Assembly: GCA_945862325.1 (NCBI GenBank)
Contig: CAMAXZ010000014.1
Coordinates: forward strand, 1-64,000
DNA: 64,000 nt
Reading direction: 5' to 3'
From: Klebsiella pneumoniae
GTDB lineage: Bacteria; Myxococcota_A; UBA796; SXON01
Positions 33,484-42,011 of the stretch are shown piece after piece. The stretch's first letter is position 1; the number at the start of each line of letters is the position of its first letter. The position numbers and the translations under genes were made by a program. Below the pieces are notes generated by a model, which was given only the letters and a program-made list of their open reading frames with translations, had not been told where the DNA came from and ran no database searches.

Positions 33484-35827
33484 CGACGACCGTCGTCGCC
33501 GCCGAATCGACCGTGAGAACGCCGTCTTCCCAGGTCCAACCGTCTCCTTCGTCGAGCGTGGCTCCGTCGGCGAGCACCGACGCCGGTGCGTCCACTCCCA
33601 CGAGCTCCCAGGCCGCCCCCGACACGAACACGTCGCCCGCGGTGAACTCCAACGTGACGGTCGTGCCGTCGTCGCGGCTGACCAGGGTCGCGCCGTCCCA
33701 TAGGGTGAACCTGCCGTCTCCGCCTGCCGCGACGCGTCCCCAGAGCACGCCGGGGTCGTTCGCGTAGCTGTCGACCTCGGGGTCCGTGGCGGGGGCGATC
33801 GTGTCGATCGTCGGGCGCAGCAGCGGGACGATCCCACCGGCGCGGATCCACAGCGGGACGCGGCCGATGGGCGCCTCGACCGTGACCATCTCGCCGGGCG
33901 CGGCGTCGAGCGGCGCGCCGTCCCACCAGCTCCGCCACGCGCCCGTCGGCGCCACGAACGTCCGCGCGTTCGTGCTCGCGTCCACCACGGGGGCCACGAG
34001 CAGGACGTCGCCGAGGAAGTACTCATCCGCGGGATGCGCGCCGAGCGCGGGCTCCACTAGCCCGAAGGCGCGCACGATCGGGCGGCCCTCCGGCCCATCG
34101 AGCTCCTGGGCGTACGTCCAGAGGTAGGGAAACAGACGCGCGTGCAGGCGCGCGTAGCGACGATAGATGTCGAGATCCTCGGGGTCCGTGAGGATCTCCC
34201 AGGGTTGAGTGCTCGCGCTGTTTCCGACCTGCATCGCCGCCGACAGTGCGGTGTGCTCGGTCCAGCGCAGGAAGGTCTCCCGGTCGGGCGGCGAGTGGCG
34301 ATAGCCCCCGGTGTCCGATGCGAAGAACGGGTACCCGCTCGGGCCGAGGCTCAACGCGGCGCTGACCGCGGCCGGTAGGCCACCGACCGCGAAGGTGCCG
34401 TCGTCGCGCACGTCGCCGTGGCGCGACAGGTCGGCGTCGAGATCGCCCGGCCAGATCATCGACGCGTAGACGTGTCCGCCCCACGTGCCGCCCCGGCACA
34501 GCAGGAACCCGCCGTCCTCGCCCAGCGTCTCCGCGTAGGTCTGGTGGTAGGCGAGGCTGTAGCCCTTGTGCATCGTGCGCTCGTCGCTGCCGTCGTGGAA
34601 GCTCCACGCGAGGCGGCGCCCGTTGAGCCCCACGACGACGTCCTCGCCATAGTCGAGCTTGAAACCTTCGACTCCGAGCGCTCGGTACCGTCCCACGAGG
34701 TCTTGCCACCACGCGACGGCGTCCGGGTTGGTGAAGTCGAGCGGCTCGCTCCAATTGTTGAAGTAGATCGGGACTTCGGGTGGGAAGTAGCCCTCCGCGA
34801 CGGCCACGGCGTTGAGCTCCGGCGCCTGATCGGCCGACACGTACGGCGTGTGCCAGAGCCCCATGCGCATGCCCAGGGCGTGGGCGTGGGCGATCATCGC
34901 GGTCGGGTCGTCGAATTGCGACGGATTGAAGTCGAAGGTGTTGACCCCGGTCGCGTACGGGCGGTCGATCCACACGCCGCTGGTCGCGAGATCGAGGCTC
35001 CGCATGCGGTCGAGGTCATCCATGACCTCGACCTGGTCGATGTTCTCGTCACGCCACAGAAGCGGGCCGAGGGCCCAGGGGGCCGGCAGCGTCGGAGCCC
35101 CGGTGGTCGCCCAGTAGCGGCGGGTGACGTCGATCGGGGCGTCAGCCGTGTACAGCTCGATCCGGACGTCCCCCGCGGCGACGTCGATCCCCAGCCGCTC
35201 GGGATCCGTCGCCCCCATGTCGAACGCCATCGCGTGGAGGTCGTCGACGCCGATGCCCCACCCGTCGGTGCCGACGATCAGCGGGACGGGCACGTGGACC
35301 TCGTTGTACCCGCTCTCGATCGTCAGATCGGCGAGGAGATGGCTCGCGCGGACGAGCCCGCGGTGCTCGGGCCGGTCGAACCACTCGCCGAGTCCGTACA
35401 GGCCCTCGTCCGCGGCGATCCGCGGGCGGATCCGGAGCCGCACGACCTCGGGGCGGTCGGTTTGCACGCGCAGGGCCACCGCGGCGTCGCCGACGGGCTC
35501 GATCGACACGTCGGCCTCGACCCCACCCTCGAACGCGAGGCGGAGCCCGGCCTCCGCGCCCTCGACCGACGTGAGCGCCCGCCACGTGACCCCTTCGTCG
35601 CCGAAGGTCGGGTCGTAGCTCGCGCCCGGATCGACCGCGTCGACCACCCCGACGGCGATCCAGTCGGCGGGAAATTGCAGCCGCGCCGCGCCGTCGTGCT
35701 CCAGCGTGAGCGTGCCGGCCGCCGCGTCGCTGCGCAGGCACGTGGTGCCCGCGCAGGTCGGGATCGGCGCGGTTTCGATCGAGTTGCCTGCGCACGTACA
35801 CGCGGAGAGCAGGACGAACAGCAGCAT
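33473..35827 (-). CDS. Glycoside hydrolase family 31 lipoprotein (alpha-glucosidase-like)
   Basis: The 784-residue protein has a lipoprotein signal (LLFVLLSAC, Cys near residue 10), an N-terminal beta-sandwich, and a GH31 barrel. The nucleophile Asp lies in GFKLDYGED near residue 390 and the likely acid/base Asp in WPGDLDADL near 461. C-terminal beta domains follow. It should release alpha-linked sugars outside or at the outer membrane. GAGGAG precedes the ATG. It is a single-gene unit between a sugar epimerase and an Ig-like lipoprotein. Confidence 0.9.
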   Translation of the reverse strand: MLLFVLLSACTCAGNSIETAPIPTCAGTTCLRSDAAAGTLTLEHDGAARLQFPADWIAVGVVDAVDPGASYDPTFGDEGVTWRALTSVEGAEAGLRLAFEGGVEADVSIEPVGDAAVALRVQTDRPEVVRLRIRPRIAADEGLYGLGEWFDRPEHRGLVRASHLLADLTIESGYNEVHVPVPLIVGTDGWGIGVDDLHAMAFDMGATDPERLGIDVAAGDVRIELYTADAPIDVTRRYWATTGAPTLPAPWALGPLLWRDENIDQVEVMDDLDRMRSLDLATSGVWIDRPYATGVNTFDFNPSQFDDPTAMIAHAHALGMRMGLWHTPYVSADQAPELNAVAVAEGYFPPEVPIYFNNWSEPLDFTNPDAVAWWQDLVGRYRALGVEGFKLDYGEDVVVGLNGRRLAWSFHDGSDERTMHKGYSLAYHQTYAETLGEDGGFLLCRGGTWGGHVYASMIWPGDLDADLSRHGDVRDDGTFAVGGLPAAVSAALSLGPSGYPFFASDTGGYRHSPPDRETFLRWTEHTALSAAMQVGNSASTQPWEILTDPEDLDIYRRYARLHARLFPYLWTYAQELDGPEGRPIVRAFGLVEPALGAHPADEYFLGDVLLVAPVVDASTNARTFVAPTGAWRSWWDGAPLDAAPGEMVTVEAPIGRVPLWIRAGGIVPLLRPTIDTIAPATDPEVDSYANDPGVLWGRVAAGGDGRFTLWDGATLVSRDDGTTVTLEFTAGDVFVSGAAWELVGVDAPASVLADGATLDEGDGWTWEDGVLTVDSAATTVVVTR

Positions 35828-35878
35828 CGAGGCTCCTCGACCCGCGTGTAACCGCGCGCGGCACGGCCGCGAGCCTGC

Positions 35879-35884
35879 TAAACT
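35879..35884 (+). promoter_or_regulatory. -10-like TAAACT right before the lipoprotein at 35893
   Basis: TAAACT is followed by 8 nt (CTCGGACG) and then the ATG at 35893, with no Shine-Dalgarno in between. A transcript from here would be leaderless or nearly so. Confidence 0.4.
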
Positions 35885-35892
35885 CTCGGACG

Positions 35893-37386
35893 ATGTCCCT
35901 CTTCTTCGCCGTGCTCCTCGTCGCCTGCCAGGACTCGAAGGTCGGGGTGTACAACACGCCGCCCGTCCCCACCATCCTCGGGCCCGCCGAGGGTGCGGCG
36001 TTCGACGCCGGGGACCTCGTCGAGCTCATCGGCGAGGTGCTCGACGCGCAGACCGACGCGCCGCTGCTCGACGTCCGCTGGAGCAGCTCGCTCGACGGCG
36101 AACTCGGCGCGATCACCCCCGACGCGACGGGGCAGGTGTTCCTGGCGCTCGACTCCCTGAGCTCCGGCAGCCACGCGATCACCCTCTCCGCGGTGGACGA
36201 GGGCGGGGCGAGCGGCTCCGCCAGCGTCGGCATCACCGTGGGCACCGACTCGTCGAGCGGCGCGCCGACCATCGTGCTCCTGGGCCCCACGGACGGTCAG
36301 GAGGTGCCGCTGGGCGACGTGGTCAACGTCGTGGCGGCGGTCACCGACGACGAAGACCCCTACGACACAATCACCGTCGAGATCCTCGACAGCCCCGACG
36401 GCTCCATGTGGGTCGGGAACCCCGGCGGGACCGGCTCGCTGTCCGTGCCCCTCGTGTTCTCGGAGGGGCGTCACGCGCTCAGCCTGCTCGCGACGGACTC
36501 CGACGGGAACATCGCGACGCAGACCGTCAACTTCGAGGTGTTCGACTCCGGGCGCCCGCGCGCGGAGATCCTCGCCCCGTCCGACGGCTCGACGTCGGAT
36601 CTCGCGGTTCCGCTGGTGCTTCGGGGTCAGGTGGGCGACGACGCCACCGCCGCCACGGACCTCCTCGTCACGTGGTCGAGCGACGTCACCGGCGTCCTGT
36701 CGACCACCGCGGCCGACAGCAGCGGCATCGCGCTCGCCACGGTCGACCTCCCGCTCGGCGTCCACGTCCTCACGCTGTCGGTCACCGACGGCGAGGGCAA
36801 GGTCGGCACGGACACCGCCCTGGTCAACGTCACCGACCCGCGCGCGCGCGACGACGACATGGACGGGTACACCGAGAACGACGGCGACTGCGACGACGCG
36901 GACCCGCTGTCGAACCCGGGGCTCGCCGACATTTGCGACGACCTCGACAACAACTGCTCCGGCGCGGTCAACGAGCCGTACCACGACAGCTACGAGCGCA
37001 ACGAGTCGATGTCCGCGCCGTACGACTTCGGCGAGGTCGACAGCTCCTTCCTGTGGTCGAGCTCGAGCCTCGAGCTCAGCGGCCTGACGGTGTCGGACCG
37101 GGAAGACGAGGATTGGTTCCGTTGGGACGCCGACGACGAGATCTACGACAACGTCAGCATCTCCGTGTCGATCACCGGCCTCCCGGCCGGCGGCAACTAC
37201 GTGATCGAGCTCTACGACGAAGGCGGGAGCGTGGTCGACACCGACAATGGCTCCGGCTCGCTGAGCGTGGGCTACAGCGGCGATGTCTTCGACACCGACG
37301 AGGACGTCTGGTACCTCCGCGTCTACGCCCTGACGTGGCCGGCGAATTCCTGCTCCGGCAGCTATACCGTCCGCATCCGGTCCTAG
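35893..37386 (+). CDS. Lipoprotein with Ig-like repeats and a MopE unit
   Basis: The 497-residue protein has the lipoprotein signal FFAVLLVAC (Cys at 12). Three beta-sandwich repeats of about 100 residues each carry similar turns (TILGPAEGAAFDAGD, VLLGPTDGQEVPLGD, EILAPSDGSTSDLA). A single MopE unit (DGDCDDADPLSNPG, then CDDLDNNCSG) lies near residue 335, and an acidic C-terminal domain resembling pre-peptidase C-terminal domains follows. It is probably a surface adhesion or scaffold lipoprotein. No enzyme motif is visible. Confidence 0.82.
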   Translation: MSLFFAVLLVACQDSKVGVYNTPPVPTILGPAEGAAFDAGDLVELIGEVLDAQTDAPLLDVRWSSSLDGELGAITPDATGQVFLALDSLSSGSHAITLSAVDEGGASGSASVGITVGTDSSSGAPTIVLLGPTDGQEVPLGDVVNVVAAVTDDEDPYDTITVEILDSPDGSMWVGNPGGTGSLSVPLVFSEGRHALSLLATDSDGNIATQTVNFEVFDSGRPRAEILAPSDGSTSDLAVPLVLRGQVGDDATAATDLLVTWSSDVTGVLSTTAADSSGIALATVDLPLGVHVLTLSVTDGEGKVGTDTALVNVTDPRARDDDMDGYTENDGDCDDADPLSNPGLADICDDLDNNCSGAVNEPYHDSYERNESMSAPYDFGEVDSSFLWSSSSLELSGLTVSDREDEDWFRWDADDEIYDNVSISVSITGLPAGGNYVIELYDEGGSVVDTDNGSGSLSVGYSGDVFDTDEDVWYLRVYALTWPANSCSGSYTVRIRS

Positions 37387-37390
37387 CTGC

Positions 37391-37969
37391 TCAGCGCCCG
37401 CTCAGGTGGCGGTGGAACGCCCAGGCGTACTCGAGCCCGCTGATGACCGAAAACGCGGCGGAGATCCACAGGAGCAGGGTGCCGACGCTGTGCGCGTCCA
37501 CGCCGTAGAGCTCGTGGTGCCAGAGGAGGAAGCCGATGGCGGTGCTCTGGTAGGCGGTCTTGAACTTGCCCAGGCTGCTCGCCGCGATCACGAGGCCCTC
37601 CGCCGCCGCGAGGGTGCGCATCCCCTGCACGGCGAGCTCACGCGCTTCGAGCAGGACGACGAGCCACGGGGACACCCAGCCGTACGGCACGAGCATGACC
37701 AGGGTGGCGACCACCATGAGCTTGTCGGCGAGGGGATCGAGGAACGCCCCCCACACCGATTGCAGGTTCCAGCGGCGCGCCAGCCACCCGTCCACGACGT
37801 CGGACACCATCGCGACGACGAACACGCCGCACGCGATCGGGGCCCATGTCGCGTCCGGCTCGCGCCACAGCAGGGCGACCATGATCGGCACGGCGAAGCA
37901 GCGCGCCACGGTGATGGTGTTGGGTAGGTTCCAGAAGCCTTGTTGTTTGAACCAAGCGGGGAGCCGCAC
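37391..37969 (-). CDS. pgsA: CDP-diacylglycerol-glycerol-3-phosphate 3-phosphatidyltransferase
   Basis: The 192-residue membrane protein carries the complete CDP-alcohol phosphotransferase motif DVVDGWLARRWN...GAFLDPLADK (three or more Asp in D-x2-DG-x2-AR-x8-G-x3-D-x3-D spacing) near residues 55-83. It makes phosphatidylglycerophosphate, the first committed step to phosphatidylglycerol and cardiolipin. The start is GTG 37969 behind GAGG. It follows the lytic transglycosylase gene by 6 nt, so the two are probably one operon. Confidence 0.92.
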   Translation of the reverse strand: MRLPAWFKQQGFWNLPNTITVARCFAVPIMVALLWREPDATWAPIACGVFVVAMVSDVVDGWLARRWNLQSVWGAFLDPLADKLMVVATLVMLVPYGWVSPWLVVLLEARELAVQGMRTLAAAEGLVIAASSLGKFKTAYQSTAIGFLLWHHELYGVDAHSVGTLLLWISAAFSVISGLEYAWAFHRHLSGR

Positions 37970-37975
37970 GGAACC

Positions 37976-38569
37976 TCAGGGGCCGACCGGGCGGCTATCG
38001 CGGAAGTGCGCGTACAGCCCCAGAACGCGGGCCACGTACGTCGGGGTCTCGCGGTTGGCGGGCACGCCTCCCGCCTTGCTGACCGCGGAAGGGCCGGCGT
38101 TGTACGCGGCGATCGCGAGTTCCGTGCTGTCGAAGCGCCGCAGTTGGGCCGAGAGGTACGCGGCCCCGCCGCGGATCGACTGACCGGGGTCGAAGGGGTC
38201 CGTGACGCCGAGCGCGACTTGTGTGGTCGGCATGATCTGCATGAGGCCCTGCGCCCCTGCACGGCTGACGGCGCGCGGGTTCATGCGGGACTCGGCGACG
38301 CAGACGGCCTTCAACAGCTCGGGCGCCACGCCGAAGGCGCGCCCGGCGTCGCGAAACAGGGCGTCGTAGCTGTCGAGGTTGGCGAGGCCCTCGAGCTTGG
38401 GCATCGGCACGCCGTTCGGGAGGGTGCGCCCCGGGGCCGTGTCGGACCACCAGAGCTCGAACTGCGCGTGTGTCGGAGAGTCGGTGACGACGACCGAGCC
38501 GTCGGGCGCCACGTAGGTGTAGATGTCCTTCGCGGACGCGGCTTCGACGAGCATCGCGAGGAGCCACAC
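37976..38569 (-). CDS. Secreted lytic transglycosylase (SLT domain with DUF4124-like N-domain)
   Basis: From GTG 38569 the 197-residue protein has a short signal (WLLAMLVEAASA), then a DUF4124-like segment (IYTYVAPDGSVVVTDSP). A soluble lytic transglycosylase domain follows, with the catalytic Glu93 in AESRMNPRA, GAQGLMQIMP near 106 and AIAAYNAGPSAV near 153. It cleaves peptidoglycan to 1,6-anhydro sugars. TACACT lies 6 nt before the GTG with no Shine-Dalgarno. It leads an operon with pgsA. Confidence 0.88.
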   Translation of the reverse strand: MWLLAMLVEAASAKDIYTYVAPDGSVVVTDSPTHAQFELWWSDTAPGRTLPNGVPMPKLEGLANLDSYDALFRDAGRAFGVAPELLKAVCVAESRMNPRAVSRAGAQGLMQIMPTTQVALGVTDPFDPGQSIRGGAAYLSAQLRRFDSTELAIAAYNAGPSAVSKAGGVPANRETPTYVARVLGLYAHFRDSRPVGP

Positions 38570-38575
38570 CGCCCG

Positions 38576-38581
38576 AGTGTA
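38576..38581 (-). promoter_or_regulatory. -10-like TACACT right before the lytic transglycosylase
   Basis: On the - strand TACACT is followed by 6 nt (CGGGCG) and the GTG at 38569. GTGACG lies 17 bp further upstream as a possible -35. The same TACACT with a 6-nt gap occurs before the gene at 46518. Confidence 0.45.
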
Positions 38582-38638
38582 CGCTTCCGCGTCCCGGGCG
38601 TCACGCGCCGCCGCGCCAGGGGGATAGTTGCTCCGCCG

Positions 38639-40321
38639 ATGCGCTGGCTGTTGCCGTTCTTCGCGCCACATCGCGCCCGGCTGTTGCGCGCGCAGGCCAT
38701 CGCGCTCAGCGGCTCGGCGGCCTCCGTCGTGGGGTCCTTGTGCGTCGCGTGGGCCCTGGACCGCGCGATCCCCGCGGGCGACGCGACGGGGCTGACCCTC
38801 GCGGCCGTCGGCTACGGTGCGGCCGTCGTCCTCGCCGGGCTGCTGTCGTGGACGGCGCGCGTGCGCATCGAGGCGATCGCCCAGGCCGGGCTCCGGGACG
38901 TGCGCGAGGCCGCGTTCGGGCGGCTGCTCGACATGGACGCCGGCTTCCACGACGATCATCCGCCGGGGCGGCTCGCCGCCCGGCTCTCCGGCGACACCGA
39001 CGCCCTGCGCACCCTGCTCACCGAGGTGGTGCTGCAAGCGCCGGCCGACGCCGCCCTCGTCCTCGGCCTGCTCGTGGTGCTCACGGCGGTCGCGCCGCCG
39101 CTCGCGCTCGTCGTGGCGGCGACCGTGCCGGTCTACGCCGTCGCGATCTTCGTCTTTCGCCGGAGCGCGCCGCCCTTGTTCCTGCGCGCCCGCGAGGAGG
39201 CGTCGCACTCCGCGGGGCTCTTCACCGAGCTCGTTCGTGCGCTCCCGCTCGCCCGAACGTACCGTCGTCGCGACTGGCTCCTCGCACGGGCGGAGTCCGT
39301 CGCCGCCGACAAACAAGACGCCGACACCGTGGCGGGCCTCGCGTCCGTGGGCTTCTTCAACGCCTTGTTCGCGGTGCGCGCGCTGTCGCTCGGCATCTTG
39401 TTGCTGGTGGGCGGCTACGGCGTGGCGGCGGGGACGCTGACCGTGGGCGCGCTCCTCCTCGCCCTCGACTACGCCCGGAAGTTGTTCGAGCCGATCATCC
39501 GCCTGCAGTTTCACATCCTGACGATCGAACGCGCCCGCGCCGGCGGCGCGCGGATGCGCGAGCTGCTCGCGCTGGAGCCGCGCGTACGGGCCCCCGCGCA
39601 GCCTGCTCCCTGGCCCGGCGGCGCCCTGTGCCTCGAGGACGTGGGGTTCGGCTACCGCGCGGACGCGCCGGTGCTGCACGCGGTGAGCCTGCGCGTCGCC
39701 CCGGGGGAGCGCGTCGCCATCGTCGGGCCCACCGGCTCCGGGAAGTCCACGATCGTGTCGTTGTTGCTACGCGTGCGCGATCCGCTGACCGGTCGCCTCA
39801 CCATCGGCGGGGTTGACGCGCGCGCCTTGGACCCGGCGGAGCTCCGGCGCCGCGTCGGGCTCGTGGCGCAGTCGTTGCAGCTGTTGCCGGGCACCGTGGC
39901 GGAGAACCTCGGCGTGCCGCCGGAGCGGGCCGGGCACCTGCTGGACGCCCTCGGGCTCGCCGAGCGCCTCCGTCCGGAGACCCGCGTCGGGGACGGAGGG
40001 GCCCCTCTCTCCCGGGGGGAGGTGCAGCTCCTCTGCCTCGCGCGCGCCATCGCCGAGGATCCGCCGTTCGTGCTCTTGGACGAGGCGACCGCCTCGATGG
40101 ACCCGGAGACCGAGGCGCGAGCGGCACAACTCCTGCGCCTACGACCGGAGCGGGCCGTGCTCGTCGTCGCCCATCGCCTCCGCACGATCGTCGACGCCCA
40201 GCGCATCTACGTGCTCGTGGCCGGTCGGGTGGTCGAGGTGGGCGACCACCCGACGCTCCTCGCGCGCGGCGGGGCCTACGCGTCGTTGTGGCGGGCGCAG
40301 CTCGCGGCGGAGGCCGCGTGA
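38639..40321 (+). CDS. ABC exporter subunit A (fused membrane and ATPase domains)
   Basis: The 560-residue protein has an exporter-type six-helix membrane domain (residues ~10-310) and a nucleotide-binding domain. Walker A GPTGSGKST lies near 363, Walker B FVLLDEAT with the catalytic Glu near 480, and the H-loop VVAHRLRT near 508. The ABC signature, however, is degenerate: LSRGE instead of LSGGQ. This is the pattern of one half of an asymmetric heterodimeric exporter. The stop overlaps subunit B (GTGA). The substrate is unknown. Confidence 0.88.
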   Translation: MRWLLPFFAPHRARLLRAQAIALSGSAASVVGSLCVAWALDRAIPAGDATGLTLAAVGYGAAVVLAGLLSWTARVRIEAIAQAGLRDVREAAFGRLLDMDAGFHDDHPPGRLAARLSGDTDALRTLLTEVVLQAPADAALVLGLLVVLTAVAPPLALVVAATVPVYAVAIFVFRRSAPPLFLRAREEASHSAGLFTELVRALPLARTYRRRDWLLARAESVAADKQDADTVAGLASVGFFNALFAVRALSLGILLLVGGYGVAAGTLTVGALLLALDYARKLFEPIIRLQFHILTIERARAGGARMRELLALEPRVRAPAQPAPWPGGALCLEDVGFGYRADAPVLHAVSLRVAPGERVAIVGPTGSGKSTIVSLLLRVRDPLTGRLTIGGVDARALDPAELRRRVGLVAQSLQLLPGTVAENLGVPPERAGHLLDALGLAERLRPETRVGDGGAPLSRGEVQLLCLARAIAEDPPFVLLDEATASMDPETEARAAQLLRLRPERAVLVVAHRLRTIVDAQRIYVLVAGRVVEVGDHPTLLARGGAYASLWRAQLAAEAA

Positions 40322-41979
40322 ACACCTGGGGGCGCCGCGACGAGGACACGCGTCCGATCCAGGTCGGCGCTTCGCTCCCCGGGGAGACGCACGCCGCGCG
40401 CGCGTGGCGCTGGTTCTGGGCGGTCTGGCGGGGCGAGACGGCCGCGCTCGTGGCGATGCTCGCGGGGAGCGCCGCGACCGCGGCGCTGCACGCCGCGTTC
40501 GCCATGAGTTGGAAACTGGTGATCGACGCGGCGCGCGCGGGCGATCCGCTGCGCGCAGGGCTGCTGTGCGTGGCGCTCGGGGTCGCCCAGGCGGTGTTCT
40601 ACATCGTCGTCCAGGGAGCACGAACCATCGTCAATGAGCGCATCCAACGCCGTGTACGGCGCCGCTTGCTGGAGCACCTCGTCGACCTCGACGCGCGCGC
40701 GCTGCGGGGGTACCGCACCGGCGACCTCGTGACGCGCCTCACCGATGACGTCGGCAACGACAAGCTGTCCTGGTGGCTCTGCTCGGGGGTCCTGCGCGCG
40801 GCCGAGGCCGCGATGATCTGCGCGGCTGCGGTGGCTGGGATGATCTACGTCGATCCTGTGCTCTCGGCCTGGTCGCTGGCGCCGTTGCCGGCGCTGGCCG
40901 TGCTCCAGGCCTGGATGTCGGCGGAGATCGCCGCGCGCGCGGGGGCGGTGCAGGCCGCCGTCTCCGCCACCAACGCCGTGGCGCAGGAGTCGCTCGACGG
41001 CGTGCGGGTGCTGCAGGCGCGTGGGCTGACCGCCCTGGCGCGCCGCGCCTACGCGGAGGCCACGGCGCGCCTCGCGGAAGCGGAGGTCGCGAACGCGCGC
41101 CGCGCGCAGGCCCAGTTCACGGTGTTCGGGTACGGGTGGCAGGTGGCGCTCGCCGTGCTGCTCGGCGTCGGCGGGGCGCGGGTGCTCTCCGGCGCCACGG
41201 GCGTCGGCGACTTCGTGGCGTTCAACGGGTTCGTCGCGTCGCTCGTCTTCCCGATGTTCGATCTCGGCGCCTTCGTCGTGCGCGGGGCGCAGGCCTCCGC
41301 GTCGCTCGCCCGGCTCGACGAGCTCCTCGCGGTGCGGCCGACCGCCGACGCCGGTGCCTTCGCGGGGCGCGTCGCGCTCGAGGGCTTCGCGCTCGACATC
41401 GGCGGTCCGCTCGCGGTCGCCCCCGGCACGCTGACGGCGGTCACCGGGCCGGTCGGTTCCGGAAAGTCGACCTTGATCCAGGCGCTCGCGGGTGTGTTCG
41501 GCCACGAGGTGGCGGATGGGTCCGCCTGGGTGCCGCAGGACCCCCTCGTCCTGTCGATCACCGTGCGCGAGAACGTGAGCCTCGGGGCGGGCGTGGACGT
41601 GGACGCCGCGGTCGACGCTGCGAAGCTGGCTTCCGACGTCGCCGCCTGGCCCGGGGGGCTCGACACCGCGGTGGGGGATCGCGGGCTCACGTTGTCGGGC
41701 GGCCAACAACAGCGTGTCCAGATCGCGCGCGCGTACGCCAGCGCGCCACGCGTGCTGCTGCTGGACGACGCGACGAGCGCCCTGGACGCCGAGACGGAGC
41801 TCCGGCTGCTGGACACCCTCTTGAGCGGCGACCGCGCGGTCGTGCTCGTCACGCACCGGGTCGCGACCCTCTCGCGCGCCGACGAAGTGATCTACCTTCA
41901 ACGGGGCGAAGTGGCCGTACGCGGCACGCACGCGTCCCTGGTCGCGTCGTGCCCCCGCTACGCGGCCGCGTACGGCTGA
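40318..41979 (+). CDS. ABC exporter subunit B (fused membrane and ATPase domains)
   Basis: The 553-residue protein starts at GTG 40318 and has the same exporter layout. Walker A is GPVGSGKST near residue 378, the signature is a canonical LSGGQQQR near 459, but Walker B reads VLLLDDATS, with Asp in place of the catalytic Glu. Its intact signature would complete subunit A's intact Walker B, giving one active and one degenerate ATP site, as in TM287/288 or BmrCD. The membrane half is preceded by about 30 soluble residues. Confidence 0.9.
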   Translation: MNTWGRRDEDTRPIQVGASLPGETHAARAWRWFWAVWRGETAALVAMLAGSAATAALHAAFAMSWKLVIDAARAGDPLRAGLLCVALGVAQAVFYIVVQGARTIVNERIQRRVRRRLLEHLVDLDARALRGYRTGDLVTRLTDDVGNDKLSWWLCSGVLRAAEAAMICAAAVAGMIYVDPVLSAWSLAPLPALAVLQAWMSAEIAARAGAVQAAVSATNAVAQESLDGVRVLQARGLTALARRAYAEATARLAEAEVANARRAQAQFTVFGYGWQVALAVLLGVGGARVLSGATGVGDFVAFNGFVASLVFPMFDLGAFVVRGAQASASLARLDELLAVRPTADAGAFAGRVALEGFALDIGGPLAVAPGTLTAVTGPVGSGKSTLIQALAGVFGHEVADGSAWVPQDPLVLSITVRENVSLGAGVDVDAAVDAAKLASDVAAWPGGLDTAVGDRGLTLSGGQQQRVQIARAYASAPRVLLLDDATSALDAETELRLLDTLLSGDRAVVLVTHRVATLSRADEVIYLQRGEVAVRGTHASLVASCPRYAAAYG

Positions 41980-42000
41980 GCCGCACACCGCCGAGCCGGC

Positions 42001-42006
42001 TACGGT
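42001..42006 (+). promoter_or_regulatory. -10-like TACGGT right before the SGNH lipoprotein at 42012
   Basis: TACGGT is followed by 5 nt (GGCGC) and the ATG at 42012, with no Shine-Dalgarno. The site suggests the esterase gene has its own leaderless-type transcript although the ABC operon ends only 32 nt upstream. Confidence 0.35.
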
Positions 42007-42011
42007 GGCGC

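Noticed and set aside
34418-35851. Long open frame (477 codons) on the + strand opposite the GH31 gene
   Set aside because: The GH31 frame has signal peptide, motifs and catalytic residues; the opposite frame has biased composition with no motifs, so it is a shadow.
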